64,000 nt of DNA from Duganella levis (GTDB lineage: Bacteria > Pseudomonadota > Gammaproteobacteria > Burkholderiales > Burkholderiaceae_D), in assembly GCF_009857605.1 (NCBI RefSeq), contig NZ_WWCT01000021.1:62001-126000 (forward strand), written 5' to 3'. The position numbers and the translations under genes are program-made. This document shows, in pieces, positions 16,539 through 25,953 of this stretch. Every line of letters starts with the position of its first letter. Positions within the stretch are counted from its first letter, which is position 1. The notes beneath the pieces are model-generated. The model searched no databases. It was not told the origin of the DNA and was given only the letters and a program-made list of their open reading frames with translations.

Positions 16539-17969
16539 TTAATCCGTCTTGGCGACGCGGCCGATGTTCTCATCCATATTGGCGAGGAACCAGCTGAGCG
16601 AGGTCATGACCGCTACGTGACGCTTCAGTTCCAGTGGGCTGACCTTGTCCAGCGTATCGGCCGGCGTGTGGTGGTAGCTGAAGTAGAAGCTGGCGTCCAC
16701 CAGCGGCTGGAACGATGGCACGCCCGCGCGCTCCAGCGGGCCGATGTCGGCGCCGGCAGCCTGGTCGTGGCGCTGGAACACACCCGCGCCGATCGGATCG
16801 AGCGCGGTTTTCAGCGGCGCGAAGTACTTCACCATCTGCGGCGTCACGCTGGCGATAAAGCCGAATGGACGGCCACCGCCTTCATCGGACTCGATCGCGG
16901 CGAAGTGCTTATCCAGCTTGTCCTTGTTCGCTTCAAAGTAGGCCTTGCCGCCACGGGTGCCGTTTTCCTCGTTCATCCAGGCGATCACGCGGATGGTGCG
17001 GCGCGGATGCAGGTCGAGTTTTTTCAGCGTTTCAATCACGCCCATGGCGCCTGCCACGCCGGTGCCGTCATCGTGCGCGCCGGTGGCCAGATCCCAGGAA
17101 TCCAGGTGACCGGAGACGATCACCACTTCGTCGGCCTTGTCGGTGCCCGGCCAGTCGGCGATGACGTTGAAGCTGTCGGCATCCGGCAGCGTTTGCGGCG
17201 TCAGCGTCAGGTGCAGTTTCAGCGGACCGCGCGCCGACAGACGGCTCATCAGCATCGCGTCTTCCGCCGTGACGGCAGCGGCGGGAATGCGCGCACCATC
17301 GACCAGGCCCGTGGCGCCGGTGTGGGCGATACGGTAGTTGGCGCCGCCGACCGAGCGCACCAGCGCTGCCGCCGCACCCAGTTCCGCCGCCAGACGCGGA
17401 CCTTGGGTGCGGATGCGCGAACCGGCGCCGTAGGCCGGACCGGCCTGGCCGCGATCAGCCATCTCCTGGTCGAAGGCGACGTCGAACAGCACGATGCTGC
17501 CCTTGACTTGCGCGCCCTTGGCCTTCAATTCCTCAAAGCTGCGCACCACGATCACCGGCGCGGTCAGACCAGCGGCCGGCGTGGCGCCCGAGCCCCCCAG
17601 GGCGGTCAGCACCACTTTTTGCGTCACGCCGTTAGGACGGCCGGCGTACTCCACTACTTCCGCCCTCTCCTCGCCACGCACCCAATGCGGCACCTTGACC
17701 GGTTGCAGCGTCACTTTCGCGCCCAGCTTGCGCATCGCAGCCGCCACCTGTTCCACCGCCGCCTGCGCGCCGACAGAGCCGGACAAACGAGGACCTACCA
17801 GGTCGGTGAGGTCGGCCAGGCGCTCGTAGGCCCAGTCGCTGTTCATGGCGCTATCGCGGATCTGGCCCAGCGTGGCCGGATCGTTGGCAGGTGCGGCGCT
17901 GGCGCCAAGGCTTAACAGGCTGCTGGCCAGGACGGTCAGCGACAGGGATTTCTGGAAGACGGATTTCAT
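16539..17969 (-). CDS. Secreted M28-family zinc peptidase with PA domain
   Basis: A 476-residue protein with a Sec signal peptide (cleavage probably after ...GASA, about 26). A PA-like insertion domain (about 125-255) precedes the catalytic domain. The co-catalytic zinc ligands of M28 are all visible: His288 (SGHLDSWD), Asp300 (GAHDDGTG), Glu335 with Glu334 as base (NEENG), Asp362 (ESDEGGG) and His434 (YHHTPADT). Relatives include carboxypeptidase Q-like and aminopeptidase S enzymes, so it should trim peptides in the periplasm or outside the cell. The open frame begins 16 codons earlier, but AGGAA before the ATG at 17969 supports the shorter form. Confidence 0.9.
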   Translation of the reverse strand: MKSVFQKSLSLTVLASSLLSLGASAAPANDPATLGQIRDSAMNSDWAYERLADLTDLVGPRLSGSVGAQAAVEQVAAAMRKLGAKVTLQPVKVPHWVRGEERAEVVEYAGRPNGVTQKVVLTALGGSGATPAAGLTAPVIVVRSFEELKAKGAQVKGSIVLFDVAFDQEMADRGQAGPAYGAGSRIRTQGPRLAAELGAAAALVRSVGGANYRIAHTGATGLVDGARIPAAAVTAEDAMLMSRLSARGPLKLHLTLTPQTLPDADSFNVIADWPGTDKADEVVIVSGHLDSWDLATGAHDDGTGVAGAMGVIETLKKLDLHPRRTIRVIAWMNEENGTRGGKAYFEANKDKLDKHFAAIESDEGGGRPFGFIASVTPQMVKYFAPLKTALDPIGAGVFQRHDQAAGADIGPLERAGVPSFQPLVDASFYFSYHHTPADTLDKVSPLELKRHVAVMTSLSWFLANMDENIGRVAKTD

Positions 17970-18090
17970 GCGGTTCCTGTAGTGGTAAAGGTTGGGTAGC
18001 AAGATCGTCTTAAACAATAACTCATCATGACGCTCTTGTCATTCATATTGATTTGCTATCGCGCTTGCTCTACCATGTACGTTCAACTGC

Positions 18091-18648
18091 ATGAAGAAAG
18101 CGTCTATGCTCAAGGGTTCACTTTGCACCGTACGCCATCTGCTTACCACAGACCTGAACACCTTCATCGCGCTGGTCAACGACCTGCCATCACGCGGCGA
18201 CTACTTTTCCACGCACTTCAAGTCGCCGGAAACCATGCGCAAGGAGTTCATGCAGAACGGCTTCGTCAACGAAGACAGCGAGCTGTTTGTCATTGAAGAC
18301 GCGCTGCATCACATCATCGGCGTCATCACCCACTTCAAGAGCCGCACGCCGACCACGCGCGAAATCGGCTATCGGCTGTTCGACACCAAGCTGTCCGGAC
18401 GCGGATATGTAACCGAGGCGTGCCAGTTGATGGTCGATTATCTGTTCAACGTCTACCAGTACCAGCGGCTGGAACTGCTGTCGGCGCCGGAGAACGTGGC
18501 GTCGGTGCGGGTCGCGCAAAAATGCGGCTTCCAGCCGGAAGGCACGCTGCGCCACGCCTTCTTTATTAATGGCCGCTACCAGGATGTGGTGGTGTTTAGC
18601 CTGCTGCGCCCCGAATGGGAGGCACGCCGTCTTTCCATATCTGTCTAA
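18091..18648 (+). CDS. RimJ/RimL-type GNAT N-acetyltransferase
   Basis: A 185-residue protein with the RimJ/RimL-type GNAT core. It contains strand-rich HHIIGVITHFKSR, the acetyl-CoA-binding region (LFDTKLSGRGYVTEACQLMVDYLF) and the C-terminal RLELLSAPENVASVRVAQKCGFQPEGTLR. That last segment carries the N-x-x-S-x-x-V/A-x-x-K-x-GF signature of this subgroup. Its substrate, whether a protein N-terminus or a small molecule, is not predictable. An alternative start is the second Met at 18106. It stands alone between divergent neighbours. Confidence 0.85.
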   Translation: MKKASMLKGSLCTVRHLLTTDLNTFIALVNDLPSRGDYFSTHFKSPETMRKEFMQNGFVNEDSELFVIEDALHHIIGVITHFKSRTPTTREIGYRLFDTKLSGRGYVTEACQLMVDYLFNVYQYQRLELLSAPENVASVRVAQKCGFQPEGTLRHAFFINGRYQDVVVFSLLRPEWEARRLSISV

Positions 18649-18782
18649 ATGTTACAAGCCATTACCAGCGAGGCCCGTTTGTAAGCATCTGTATAAGACA
18701 TGGAAATTACATTTAGGAGAGGTATAGTGGAATCACTGGCCAACGAATCATTCTGATCCGCGCCACAGCAAGGGGAATTACC

Positions 18783-19211
18783 ATGTTGAGCAAAAAAATG
18801 ATGGGTGTAGCGTTACTGGCCACTGCAGCAGTATCGTCGTCGGCCTTCGCAGGCGACCGTGATTTCAACACGGTGGCCGGTGCTGTGGTAGGCGCTGCAA
18901 TCGGCAATAGCACCGGTGGCCGCGATGGCGCCATCGTCGGCGGCGTGCTTGGCGCGGCAGTGGGTAACAGCATCCGCACCAACGATGACCGCTACTATCG
19001 CGGCGGCGGCCGTGGCTATGTCGAGACCCGCGTGTACTCGCAGCCGGCCCCGGTCTACTACGAGCGTCCAGCGCCGGTGTATTACGCGCCGCCTCCACGC
19101 TACTACCAACCGCCACCACGCGTGGTGTACGTTGAACCAGCCCGCCCATACTATCGCGAATACCGCGAAGAGCGCTGGGAACACCGTCACCGCGATCGCT
19201 GGGATCGTTAA
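18783..19211 (+). CDS. Glycine-zipper envelope protein with Pro/Tyr-rich tail
   Basis: A 142-residue protein with a Sec signal peptide (AGDRD after SSAFA). Next comes a glycine-zipper segment (VAGAVVGAAIGNSTGGRDG, then IVGGVLGAAVGNS) typical of the 2TM/Rick_17kDa-like outer-membrane family. The tail is rich in Pro, Tyr and Arg (PPPRYYQPPPR). Glycine zippers embed in membranes, so it is probably an envelope or outer-membrane-associated protein. A strong terminator follows directly. Confidence 0.8.
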   Translation: MLSKKMMGVALLATAAVSSSAFAGDRDFNTVAGAVVGAAIGNSTGGRDGAIVGGVLGAAVGNSIRTNDDRYYRGGGRGYVETRVYSQPAPVYYERPAPVYYAPPPRYYQPPPRVVYVEPARPYYREYREERWEHRHRDRWDR

Positions 19212-19223
19212 TCTTTAGTCTAC

Positions 19224-19250
19224 AAAGCCCCGATGCGTCGGGGCTTTTTT
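19224..19250 (+). terminator. Rho-independent terminator after the glycine-zipper gene
   Basis: A 10-bp stem, AAAGCCCCGA / TCGGGGCTTT, around TGCG, followed by T's. It ends 36 bases before the kinase operon start, so it isolates that operon from the preceding gene. Confidence 0.9.
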
Positions 19251-19286
19251 CATTCCCTCCGCTAGTTTGCTGCGACGGGGGGAAAC

Positions 19287-20324
19287 ATGACAACAGCAGA
19301 CGCAATCATTGCTTTGGAACTGGGCCACTACCGGCTGCGCGAGCAGATCGGCGGATCGGCCTACGGCATCATATGGCGCGCCAGCGGGCCGCAGGCCACG
19401 CGCGACGTCGCCATCAAGTTAATCAACCAGGAGCAGATGGCGCGTGCCCTGCCCGCCCAGCGCGCGCGCTGGACCACCAGCGCCAATAACGAAATCGCCT
19501 TCCTCCAGTCGCTGGAGCCGTGGGACGAACGCCATATCGTCCGCCTGCTGGACAGCGGCTGGCACGACGGCCTGCCGGTACTGGCGCTGGAGTTGATGGG
19601 TTCTGACCTGGGCAAGCACATGGTCGCGCTCAAGGGGCGCGGCGAAACCGTGCCGCTGGCGCAGGCGCTGGGGTGGATCGCGCAGATCAATCAGGCGCTG
19701 GCCAAGGTCCACCAATACGGCTGGCGATATCTGGATCTGAAGCCGGCCAATGTGCTGCTCGATGCGCACCTCCACACCGTCAAACTGGCCGATTTCGGCA
19801 CCAACCGCGAGTTGGGCAGCATGCAAGCGCACTCCTACGCCGGCACCGCCAACTGGCAGGCGCCGGAACAGTTCTTCCCGGCCGACGGCGGCGGTTACGC
19901 CACCGGTCCGCGCAGCGATTATTTTTCGCTGGGCGCGCTGCTGTACTTCCTGGTGACCAGCGGCATACCGCTGCGCTTTTGCAGCGATTGCGGGCAGGCG
20001 TATCGCGAGCATCACGTGGCCGGCGCGAATCTGCTGCGCGGTATGCATGGCGGCGAGATTCCAGCCGCGCTGCACGCCGTCGAAGAGGAACGCTTTGCCG
20101 CCGCCATCCCGTCCGACAAGCGCGATGTGGCGCTCGAGCTGCTGCGCGCCTTGCTGCACATCGATCCCGCCAAACGTCCGCGCCACGCGATCCAGATCAG
20201 CCGCATGCTGAATGCGATCCAGGGCGTAAAGCCAGCGCGCGGCGCATTCGATGCGGTCGATCCGGTGCTGGCGATGCGACGGCCTTCCGCCGTTAATGGC
20301 TGGCAAACCTTGCAGGTGGCATGA
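19287..20324 (+). CDS. Hanks-type Ser/Thr protein kinase (first gene of SEDS operon)
   Basis: A 345-residue kinase domain without a transmembrane segment. It shows a Gly-rich loop (IGGSAYGIIW, 21-30), the ATP-binding Lys44 (VAIK), Glu69, the catalytic loop YLDLKPAN (Asp150, Lys152, Asn155), DFG (169-171) and APE (192-194). The HRD arginine is replaced (YLD), making it a non-RD kinase, so it may not need activation-loop phosphorylation. The stop overlaps the next start (ATGA) and the operon also holds a PP2C phosphatase and FHA proteins. It presumably phosphorylates envelope-synthesis proteins of the same operon. GGGGG precedes the start. Confidence 0.92.
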   Translation: MTTADAIIALELGHYRLREQIGGSAYGIIWRASGPQATRDVAIKLINQEQMARALPAQRARWTTSANNEIAFLQSLEPWDERHIVRLLDSGWHDGLPVLALELMGSDLGKHMVALKGRGETVPLAQALGWIAQINQALAKVHQYGWRYLDLKPANVLLDAHLHTVKLADFGTNRELGSMQAHSYAGTANWQAPEQFFPADGGGYATGPRSDYFSLGALLYFLVTSGIPLRFCSDCGQAYREHHVAGANLLRGMHGGEIPAALHAVEEERFAAAIPSDKRDVALELLRALLHIDPAKRPRHAIQISRMLNAIQGVKPARGAFDAVDPVLAMRRPSAVNGWQTLQVA

Positions 20325-22798
20325 TGACGGTCTCTCAAGCAGCCAGCCGCCCGACCAAACAAGCCGCAGGCCACGCGGCACGACGCCTGATGCCCCGCCA
20401 ACCACTGGTGCCTCGCCTGACTGGCGCCCTGAATGTCGCGCTGTACGCCACCGCGCGCGCCGCCGCACGCAACATCGGCCTGGCGATCACGCTGTCAATA
20501 CTGGCAAGCCTGTGCGGCCTGCAAGCACTGGCCTTGTTGCGCGCACCCGCCGCCTGGCTGCCCTCCGCAATCACCGTCACCCTGCCTGCCGGCGACAGCA
20601 TCACCCTCGGCCAGCGCGAACTGGCAGCGCCGCAGACCGACCGCAATCACCTGTCTCTGCGCCGCGACGCCAGCGGCAGCTGGCTGCTGCGCAATCTGAG
20701 CACCAGCAATCATGTAGTACTGCTGCGCGACGGCTCCGAACAACGCATGGGCAGCGTCGCCACGCAGGACCTGCAACGCTTCCAGATCGACGGCGCCGTC
20801 TTCGACATCCGCGCCGCCAATGCAGACCAAGTCACCTTCACGCGCGACGGCCACGAATGGCGCTACGACGGCGCCACGCTGTACCGCGACGGCCGCCAGC
20901 AAGCCAACTGCCCGGAATCGCGCCTGGCATCCAAAGCGCTGGCGGCATGGAACGGCATCATGCCGCTGACGATCACCCGTCCACTCACTTTTGGCGGCAA
21001 TCTGTATTGCGACAATCGCCTCGGCCTGGCGCAAGTAACGCCGGGCGCCGCGCAGATTAGCCGCATCAACGGCCGCCTGCAGCTATCGGCCGGCAATCCG
21101 GATGGCGATCGCGCGGCGGTGCTGGTCACTGGCGCCGGCAAGCAGACCGACTTGCGCAAGCAGGAAGCATCGCTGGAGGGCGTCAACGCCATCATGGTCG
21201 GCCATACGCGCTTGCAGATCACCACCAGCGGCAACCAACTGACGCTGCAACCAAGCCGCCACGTCAAACTGTTCGCCGAGCCGGAACTGAAACAACCGGA
21301 GCAAGTGAGCTGGCAATGGCAGCAGCGCGCGCTCTGGAGCAGCGGCCACGCCAACACGCTCTGGATCGGCATCGCCCTGTGCGTGGTCTGCATCGGCGTC
21401 AGCGCCGTCGCACGCCAAGCCGCCGCAGCCACCACCTGGCCGGCAAGAATCGCTGGCGGCGGCAGTCTGTTAGCGACTGTCGGCATGTTGCTGCTCGGTC
21501 TGACCGCGCTGATCGCCCAACGCGCCGGCTATGCTCCAAGCGCCGCACTCTCATTGCTGCTCGCCGCCAGCGCACTGCTGCTGTGGATCGCCCTGCCCGG
21601 CCGCCTGACACTGGCCACCGCCGCCGGCGCCGTGCTGCTGGCCGCCGGCCTGCTGGCGCAACTGGAACTGGGCCTCGGTGCACCGGAATCCTCCTGGCTG
21701 CGCTACTACCAGAAAAGCGCCGCCATGCTGGCCATCGGCGCCGGCCTTGGCGGCCTGCTGCGCCTGTGGGCACAACACCAATCCGCGCGCGGCATCCACC
21801 TGCAACAGCGCACCATCGAATGGATACTCGCACTGTTCGCCGCCGTGGCGCTGGCCGCCTTGGCCGCCCAAGTGCTGTGGGGCGACGAAACCGGCGTCTT
21901 CGATCTGCAACCAGTAGAACTGGCCAAACTGGCGCTGACCGCCCTCACCGCCCATTGCCTGGCGTTGCGCTTCCACTGGCATAGCGGCCCGCAGCGGCTG
22001 GCCGACCATGGTGCGCGCTGGCTGCAACTGATCGGCCCAGCCTTGCTGTTCCTCGCCCTGCTGGGCCTCGCGCTGGTGCAGGTGGACGACTTCTCGCCCC
22101 TGATCCTGCTACTGGTCTGGAGCACCGGCATGGGCCTGGCCTACGCCATCGCCGCCGGCAACCGCCCGCTGGCCGCAATGCTGGTCGGCGGCGCCTTGCT
22201 TGCGGTTGGCGCTGTGGTCTACCTGCGCGTGGTCGGCACCGATGACCTGATCCGCTGGGGCTTCTACGCCGACCGCTTCCTGGTCTGGCTCAACCCAGCC
22301 GAGCACCCGCACACCGGCCAACAGCTGATGCTGGGCGCCCGCGCCATCGGCGATGGCGGCTGGCTGGGTGCCGACCACTGGTTCGGCCTGCGCGCGCTGG
22401 GCCAGACCGCCGGCAGCGCGGTGCAGATCCCCGCCGTACAGGACGACTTTGCGGCATCCTTCTTCCTCAATCGCCACGGCCTGCTGGGCGGACTGCTGCT
22501 GTGGGCCGTGCAAGCCGCCTTCCTGACCGGGGTCATGCTGGCCGCCATGCAGGCCTACCGCAGCGGCGCGGCCGCGCGCCACTTCCGTCACGCCTGGCTG
22601 GGACGCTTCCGCTACTTCGCCCTGTGCGGCGGCGGCGCTTTCGTGCTGGCGCACTTCCTGCTGTCGTGGGGGACCAACCTGGCGATCTTCCCGATCATGG
22701 GGCAGCCGATGAGTTTTCTGTCGGCCGGCGGCAGCCATCTGCTGTTTTTCCTCTGCCCTCTGCTTACCTTCGTTGCGATATCTACTGAAGGAGTTTGA
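20321..22798 (+). CDS. SEDS-family (FtsW/RodA-like) glycosyltransferase with N-terminal FHA-like region
   Basis: An 825-residue protein. One transmembrane helix at about 48-75 is followed by some 260 residues with an FHA-like pattern (ITLGQRELAAP, NHLSLRR, SGSWLLRNLSTSNHVVLLRDG). About ten membrane helices of the SEDS fold then begin near 345. The catalytic aspartate of SEDS proteins is matched by Asp709 (VQDDFAASFFLNRHG), and the GQPMSFLSAGG segment near the end is typical. SEDS proteins polymerise glycan strands from lipid II and pair with a class-B PBP. The extra 350-residue N-terminus is unusual. The gene overlaps the kinase by four bases. Confidence 0.9.
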   Translation: MMTVSQAASRPTKQAAGHAARRLMPRQPLVPRLTGALNVALYATARAAARNIGLAITLSILASLCGLQALALLRAPAAWLPSAITVTLPAGDSITLGQRELAAPQTDRNHLSLRRDASGSWLLRNLSTSNHVVLLRDGSEQRMGSVATQDLQRFQIDGAVFDIRAANADQVTFTRDGHEWRYDGATLYRDGRQQANCPESRLASKALAAWNGIMPLTITRPLTFGGNLYCDNRLGLAQVTPGAAQISRINGRLQLSAGNPDGDRAAVLVTGAGKQTDLRKQEASLEGVNAIMVGHTRLQITTSGNQLTLQPSRHVKLFAEPELKQPEQVSWQWQQRALWSSGHANTLWIGIALCVVCIGVSAVARQAAAATTWPARIAGGGSLLATVGMLLLGLTALIAQRAGYAPSAALSLLLAASALLLWIALPGRLTLATAAGAVLLAAGLLAQLELGLGAPESSWLRYYQKSAAMLAIGAGLGGLLRLWAQHQSARGIHLQQRTIEWILALFAAVALAALAAQVLWGDETGVFDLQPVELAKLALTALTAHCLALRFHWHSGPQRLADHGARWLQLIGPALLFLALLGLALVQVDDFSPLILLLVWSTGMGLAYAIAAGNRPLAAMLVGGALLAVGAVVYLRVVGTDDLIRWGFYADRFLVWLNPAEHPHTGQQLMLGARAIGDGGWLGADHWFGLRALGQTAGSAVQIPAVQDDFAASFFLNRHGLLGGLLLWAVQAAFLTGVMLAAMQAYRSGAAARHFRHAWLGRFRYFALCGGGAFVLAHFLLSWGTNLAIFPIMGQPMSFLSAGGSHLLFFLCPLLTFVAISTEGV

Positions 22799-22801
22799 AT
22801 C

Positions 22802-24388
22802 ATGCCGACCTATGTTCAACACGCCGTCCTGGGGCGCATTCCGGACGTATTCAACGCCGAGGCAATCTGGCAGACGCCGGGCCTGGCGCTGTTCTCGCGC
22901 CGCCCGCTGCTGCGCGATCTGCTGGAGCGCAGCCCGCGCGAACACAAGGGCCGCGCCGCCACCCGCTGCTTCTCGCATGTGACGCTGGTGCTGCCGCAGG
23001 AAGATGTGGACGATGACTACCACCTGACCCGTGGCGCCCGCGCACGTGATCTGGCCGAGACGCTGGCGGCGCTGCATCAAAAGGATTTTGGCGATCTGCT
23101 GGGCAGTGACCAGGTGCGCTACGACGTGGTCGGCGCGACGTCGCTGGCGCCGGGCGAAATTGAGGTCAGGTTCGGGCATGCGGTGTATTTGCCGGCGCCG
23201 GATGAGAAAATTCTGTACAACGTCAGCGTGTCGCGTGACAGCGCGATATGGCATCCGGTGTGCCCGCTGTACCCGAATCAGCGTTTGGCATTGATCGGTG
23301 GCGAAGGCGCGGAAGCCAGCGCCGTTGCGCAAGGCTGGCCGTTTGGGCCTGATGCGGCGCTGTTGATTCTTAACGATGGTCCGGATGCGCCGCCAGTGGT
23401 GCAGATGCGTCCCAAAGAGGCATTCGATTGCCGCTACGATCCGCGCAGCGGCTACTACACTGTCAAATCGCTGCGCGAGCCGCAAGGCGGGCGACTGCTG
23501 GTGAAGATTGCCCGCACCTCGGCATTCCCATTGCGCCCTCGCCACCAAAGCGATACAGGTAGCGCCACGCCGGCCGTCAGTCCGGCAGTCTGGCAAAGCC
23601 GCTCCGGTGCAGGCAGCAATGCGACGGCCAGCGCGCCAGTCCGCGCCATAAGTGCTCGTGCCGCTGGCGCCATCGACCTGACCGCCGTGCCGGCCGCCAG
23701 TCATAAGCCGGCCAACCGCGCCGGCGAAAGTGACGCAACCTATGCGCCGGTCTCGCAGCAACGCGTCAGCCTCGTGGCGCTGGCCTTGCCGCGCTTGAGC
23801 CGCTACCGCGACACTGGCGCGCAAGCGCTGGAGCTGCCGTTTAATCAGTCGCTGGCCCTGTCGGTGGACGCGGAACCGGCCATCAGCCTGATGGTGGACG
23901 CGGCAGACGATTTATACGCCTGCACACCAGAAGGCCGCCAACGCATCGAAGCCCCCGCCACCTTCGCCCCGGTCGATGCGCGCGCACTGCGCCTGCTGGC
24001 CGTCGCACCGGAAATGGCGGACCGCTACCGCGCCGTGGTCTGTCTTGCCCAGCCAGTCAGCGCCGGCGTTGCTAGCGGCGTGCGCTTCACCTTCGGCCGC
24101 AACTCGCCGATGCTGGCCTCTTTGCGTCTGCTCGACTCGCCGCGTTTCCTCAAGCGCGCGGACGGCGCGGGCAACGCCAGCGCGGATCGCATCGGCCTGT
24201 CGCGCAACGCTTTCACCTTCGAAGCCACGACCAAGGGCTACACCATCGCCCGCCAGAGCGCCACGCAATCGCTGTATCACCTGGACGACAAGCTGCAATT
24301 CGTCGCCAGCATCGGCGATGCGCCTTACCAGCTGCCGCATGGTCACCACTTGGTGGCGGGCCACTATGTGCTGCGTTTCGACGCCTGA
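22802..24388 (+). CDS. Uncharacterised protein with C-terminal FHA-like segment
   Basis: A 528-residue soluble protein starting three bases after the SEDS gene stop. The N-terminal half (1-235) is mixed alpha/beta. The middle (about 240-320) is a low-complexity Ala/Ser/Pro/Gly linker. The C-terminal part from about 415 has a weak FHA-like pattern (FTFGRNSP, then IGLSRNAFTFEAT and TIARQSATQSLYHLDD). I cannot name its family. If the segment is a real FHA domain, it would read phospho-threonine marks made by the operon kinase. No signal peptide is visible, so it is probably cytoplasmic. Confidence 0.65.
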   Translation: MPTYVQHAVLGRIPDVFNAEAIWQTPGLALFSRRPLLRDLLERSPREHKGRAATRCFSHVTLVLPQEDVDDDYHLTRGARARDLAETLAALHQKDFGDLLGSDQVRYDVVGATSLAPGEIEVRFGHAVYLPAPDEKILYNVSVSRDSAIWHPVCPLYPNQRLALIGGEGAEASAVAQGWPFGPDAALLILNDGPDAPPVVQMRPKEAFDCRYDPRSGYYTVKSLREPQGGRLLVKIARTSAFPLRPRHQSDTGSATPAVSPAVWQSRSGAGSNATASAPVRAISARAAGAIDLTAVPAASHKPANRAGESDATYAPVSQQRVSLVALALPRLSRYRDTGAQALELPFNQSLALSVDAEPAISLMVDAADDLYACTPEGRQRIEAPATFAPVDARALRLLAVAPEMADRYRAVVCLAQPVSAGVASGVRFTFGRNSPMLASLRLLDSPRFLKRADGAGNASADRIGLSRNAFTFEATTKGYTIARQSATQSLYHLDDKLQFVASIGDAPYQLPHGHHLVAGHYVLRFDA

Positions 24389-24394
24389 GCCATC

Positions 24395-24877
24395 ATGGAT
24401 GCCGTCAAACTCTACGCCGTTACCGCTTTTGCTGCGGGCCTGATCGTTACGCTGTTCCTGGCCGCGTACCTGACGCCGCGCGCCTGGTGGCGCCGGCCCA
24501 ATGCCCGCGCGCTGCTCATCATGGTGGCCGGCGCCTGGGGCTTCGGCAGCCTGATTTTGTACGCCACGCACGGCGCAGCCAGCGCGCAAGCCAGTCCGAT
24601 GATCGCCGCAACCGCGCCCACCGCCGCCACCGACGACAGCGCGGCGGAAAGCTGGCGCAGCGCCGCCGCAGGCCGTCCGTTCCTCGTCCACCGCGACCTG
24701 AACCTGCGCGCCGCGCCTGGCGTGCACGCCGCCCGCCTCGCCATCGTGCCAGCCGGCGCCGAAGCCACGCCAACCGGCATGCGCAACGGCGACTGGTGGC
24801 AAATCAAAGCCAGCGTCAATGGCCGCGAAAGCACCGGCTGGGTGAGCAGCCTGTGGCTGCGCCGGAGCGGCGAATGA
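24395..24877 (+). CDS. Membrane protein with bacterial SH3 domain
   Basis: A 160-residue protein with two N-terminal membrane helices (about 7-27 and 41-60) and a C-terminal bacterial SH3 domain (about 98-156: DLNLRAAPGVHAARLAIVPAG, then WVSSLWL). SH3b domains bind cell-wall peptides, so it may present a wall-sensing module in the periplasm. It follows the previous gene by six bases. Its stop overlaps the phosphatase start by four bases (ATGA). Confidence 0.75.
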   Translation: MDAVKLYAVTAFAAGLIVTLFLAAYLTPRAWWRRPNARALLIMVAGAWGFGSLILYATHGAASAQASPMIAATAPTAATDDSAAESWRSAAAGRPFLVHRDLNLRAAPGVHAARLAIVPAGAEATPTGMRNGDWWQIKASVNGRESTGWVSSLWLRRSGE

Positions 24878-25953
24878 GGCACACGCCACCCACCGCCGCC
24901 GCCACTTTTTCGGCTAAGCTGTGGCCTTTCGCATCCCGCGCTGCGGCGCCCGCACCGATGACACGCATCACCGACCAACTCAACTTCGGCCCCACCCTGG
25001 ACGTCGCCGCCCGCAGCAGCGCCAGCATCAGCAAGCTGCAAGTGCCGGAAAACCAGGACAACCTGCTGCTCATCGATGCCGACGGCCGCGCCGTGCTGCT
25101 GCGCGACCAGACCGCGCAAACCACGCAGCTGCCCGACTGGCCGCAAGGCCATGTGCGCCTCGCGGTCCTCGACGGCATGGGCGGCCACGGACACGGACGC
25201 CAAGCCGCCGAAGCCGTCGCCACCGGCCTGCTGCGCATCCCCGCCTGCGCCACGCTGGAACAACTCAGCGCGCAGCTCGACCAACTGCATCGCAAGCTGC
25301 AAGCCCATTTCAGCCGCCCGGACGACCACGACACCTTCCGCCGTCCCGGCACCACGCTCACTCTGCTGGAAATTGCGCCCGGCCGCGAACCGATGCTGTA
25401 TCACGCCGGCGACTCGCGCCTGTACGAAATCACGCCGCAAAGCGCCAACCCGCTGACGGTGGACCACGTCCCCGCCACCTCCTTCGCCATGCACGGCCTG
25501 CTGGACGAACAGGAATGGTGGCAGCAAGTGCACGGCGAACACCGCGCGCAGATCTCGCAAGCCTACATCCTCGGCAACGCCTTCACCAATCCGCAAGTCC
25601 TGGACGACGGCCTGCTGCCGCTGGATGCGTCCAACCTGCCGTCCTTCCTGCGCCACCTGGCCGACCGCCGCGCCGTGCACGTGCGCGCCGACGCCACTTA
25701 CCTGCTGGCCACCGACGGTTTCTGGTCCTGCGCCCATCCGCAACCATGGATCGCCCGCTGGCCGGCGCTGATGGCGCAGCCGGCTGCCGCGCAAGCGCTG
25801 GACGCGCTGTTCAACGATTACGCCGCCAACCCGCCGCCGCAACTCCACATCGACAACCTGAGCGCCATCGTCATCCGCTTCGCACGGCCCAAAATAGTCA
25901 GCAATATTGACGAAACAGCACTACCAACGGCACCAATTCCGTCGCATTTTTGA
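24874..25953 (+). CDS. PP2C-family protein phosphatase
   Basis: A 359-residue protein with the PP2C metal-binding motifs: an aspartate in LDGMGGHGHG, then GTTLTLLEI and HAGDSRLYE, TDGFWS, and finally DNLSAIVIR. PP2C enzymes reverse Ser/Thr phosphorylation, here most likely by the operon's own kinase. The start is the ATG that overlaps the SH3 gene stop; a shorter start at 24958 is possible. The open frame extends 129 codons upstream, but that is a shadow of the SH3 gene. No membrane segment is seen. Confidence 0.9.
   Translation: MRHTPPTAAATFSAKLWPFASRAAAPAPMTRITDQLNFGPTLDVAARSSASISKLQVPENQDNLLLIDADGRAVLLRDQTAQTTQLPDWPQGHVRLAVLDGMGGHGHGRQAAEAVATGLLRIPACATLEQLSAQLDQLHRKLQAHFSRPDDHDTFRRPGTTLTLLEIAPGREPMLYHAGDSRLYEITPQSANPLTVDHVPATSFAMHGLLDEQEWWQQVHGEHRAQISQAYILGNAFTNPQVLDDGLLPLDASNLPSFLRHLADRRAVHVRADATYLLATDGFWSCAHPQPWIARWPALMAQPAAAQALDALFNDYAANPPPQLHIDNLSAIVIRFARPKIVSNIDETALPTAPIPSHF

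Noticed and set aside
24487..24873. 129-codon N-terminal extension of the PP2C frame
   Set aside because: It overlaps the SH3 gene in another frame; the start at 24874 is coupled to that gene's stop.
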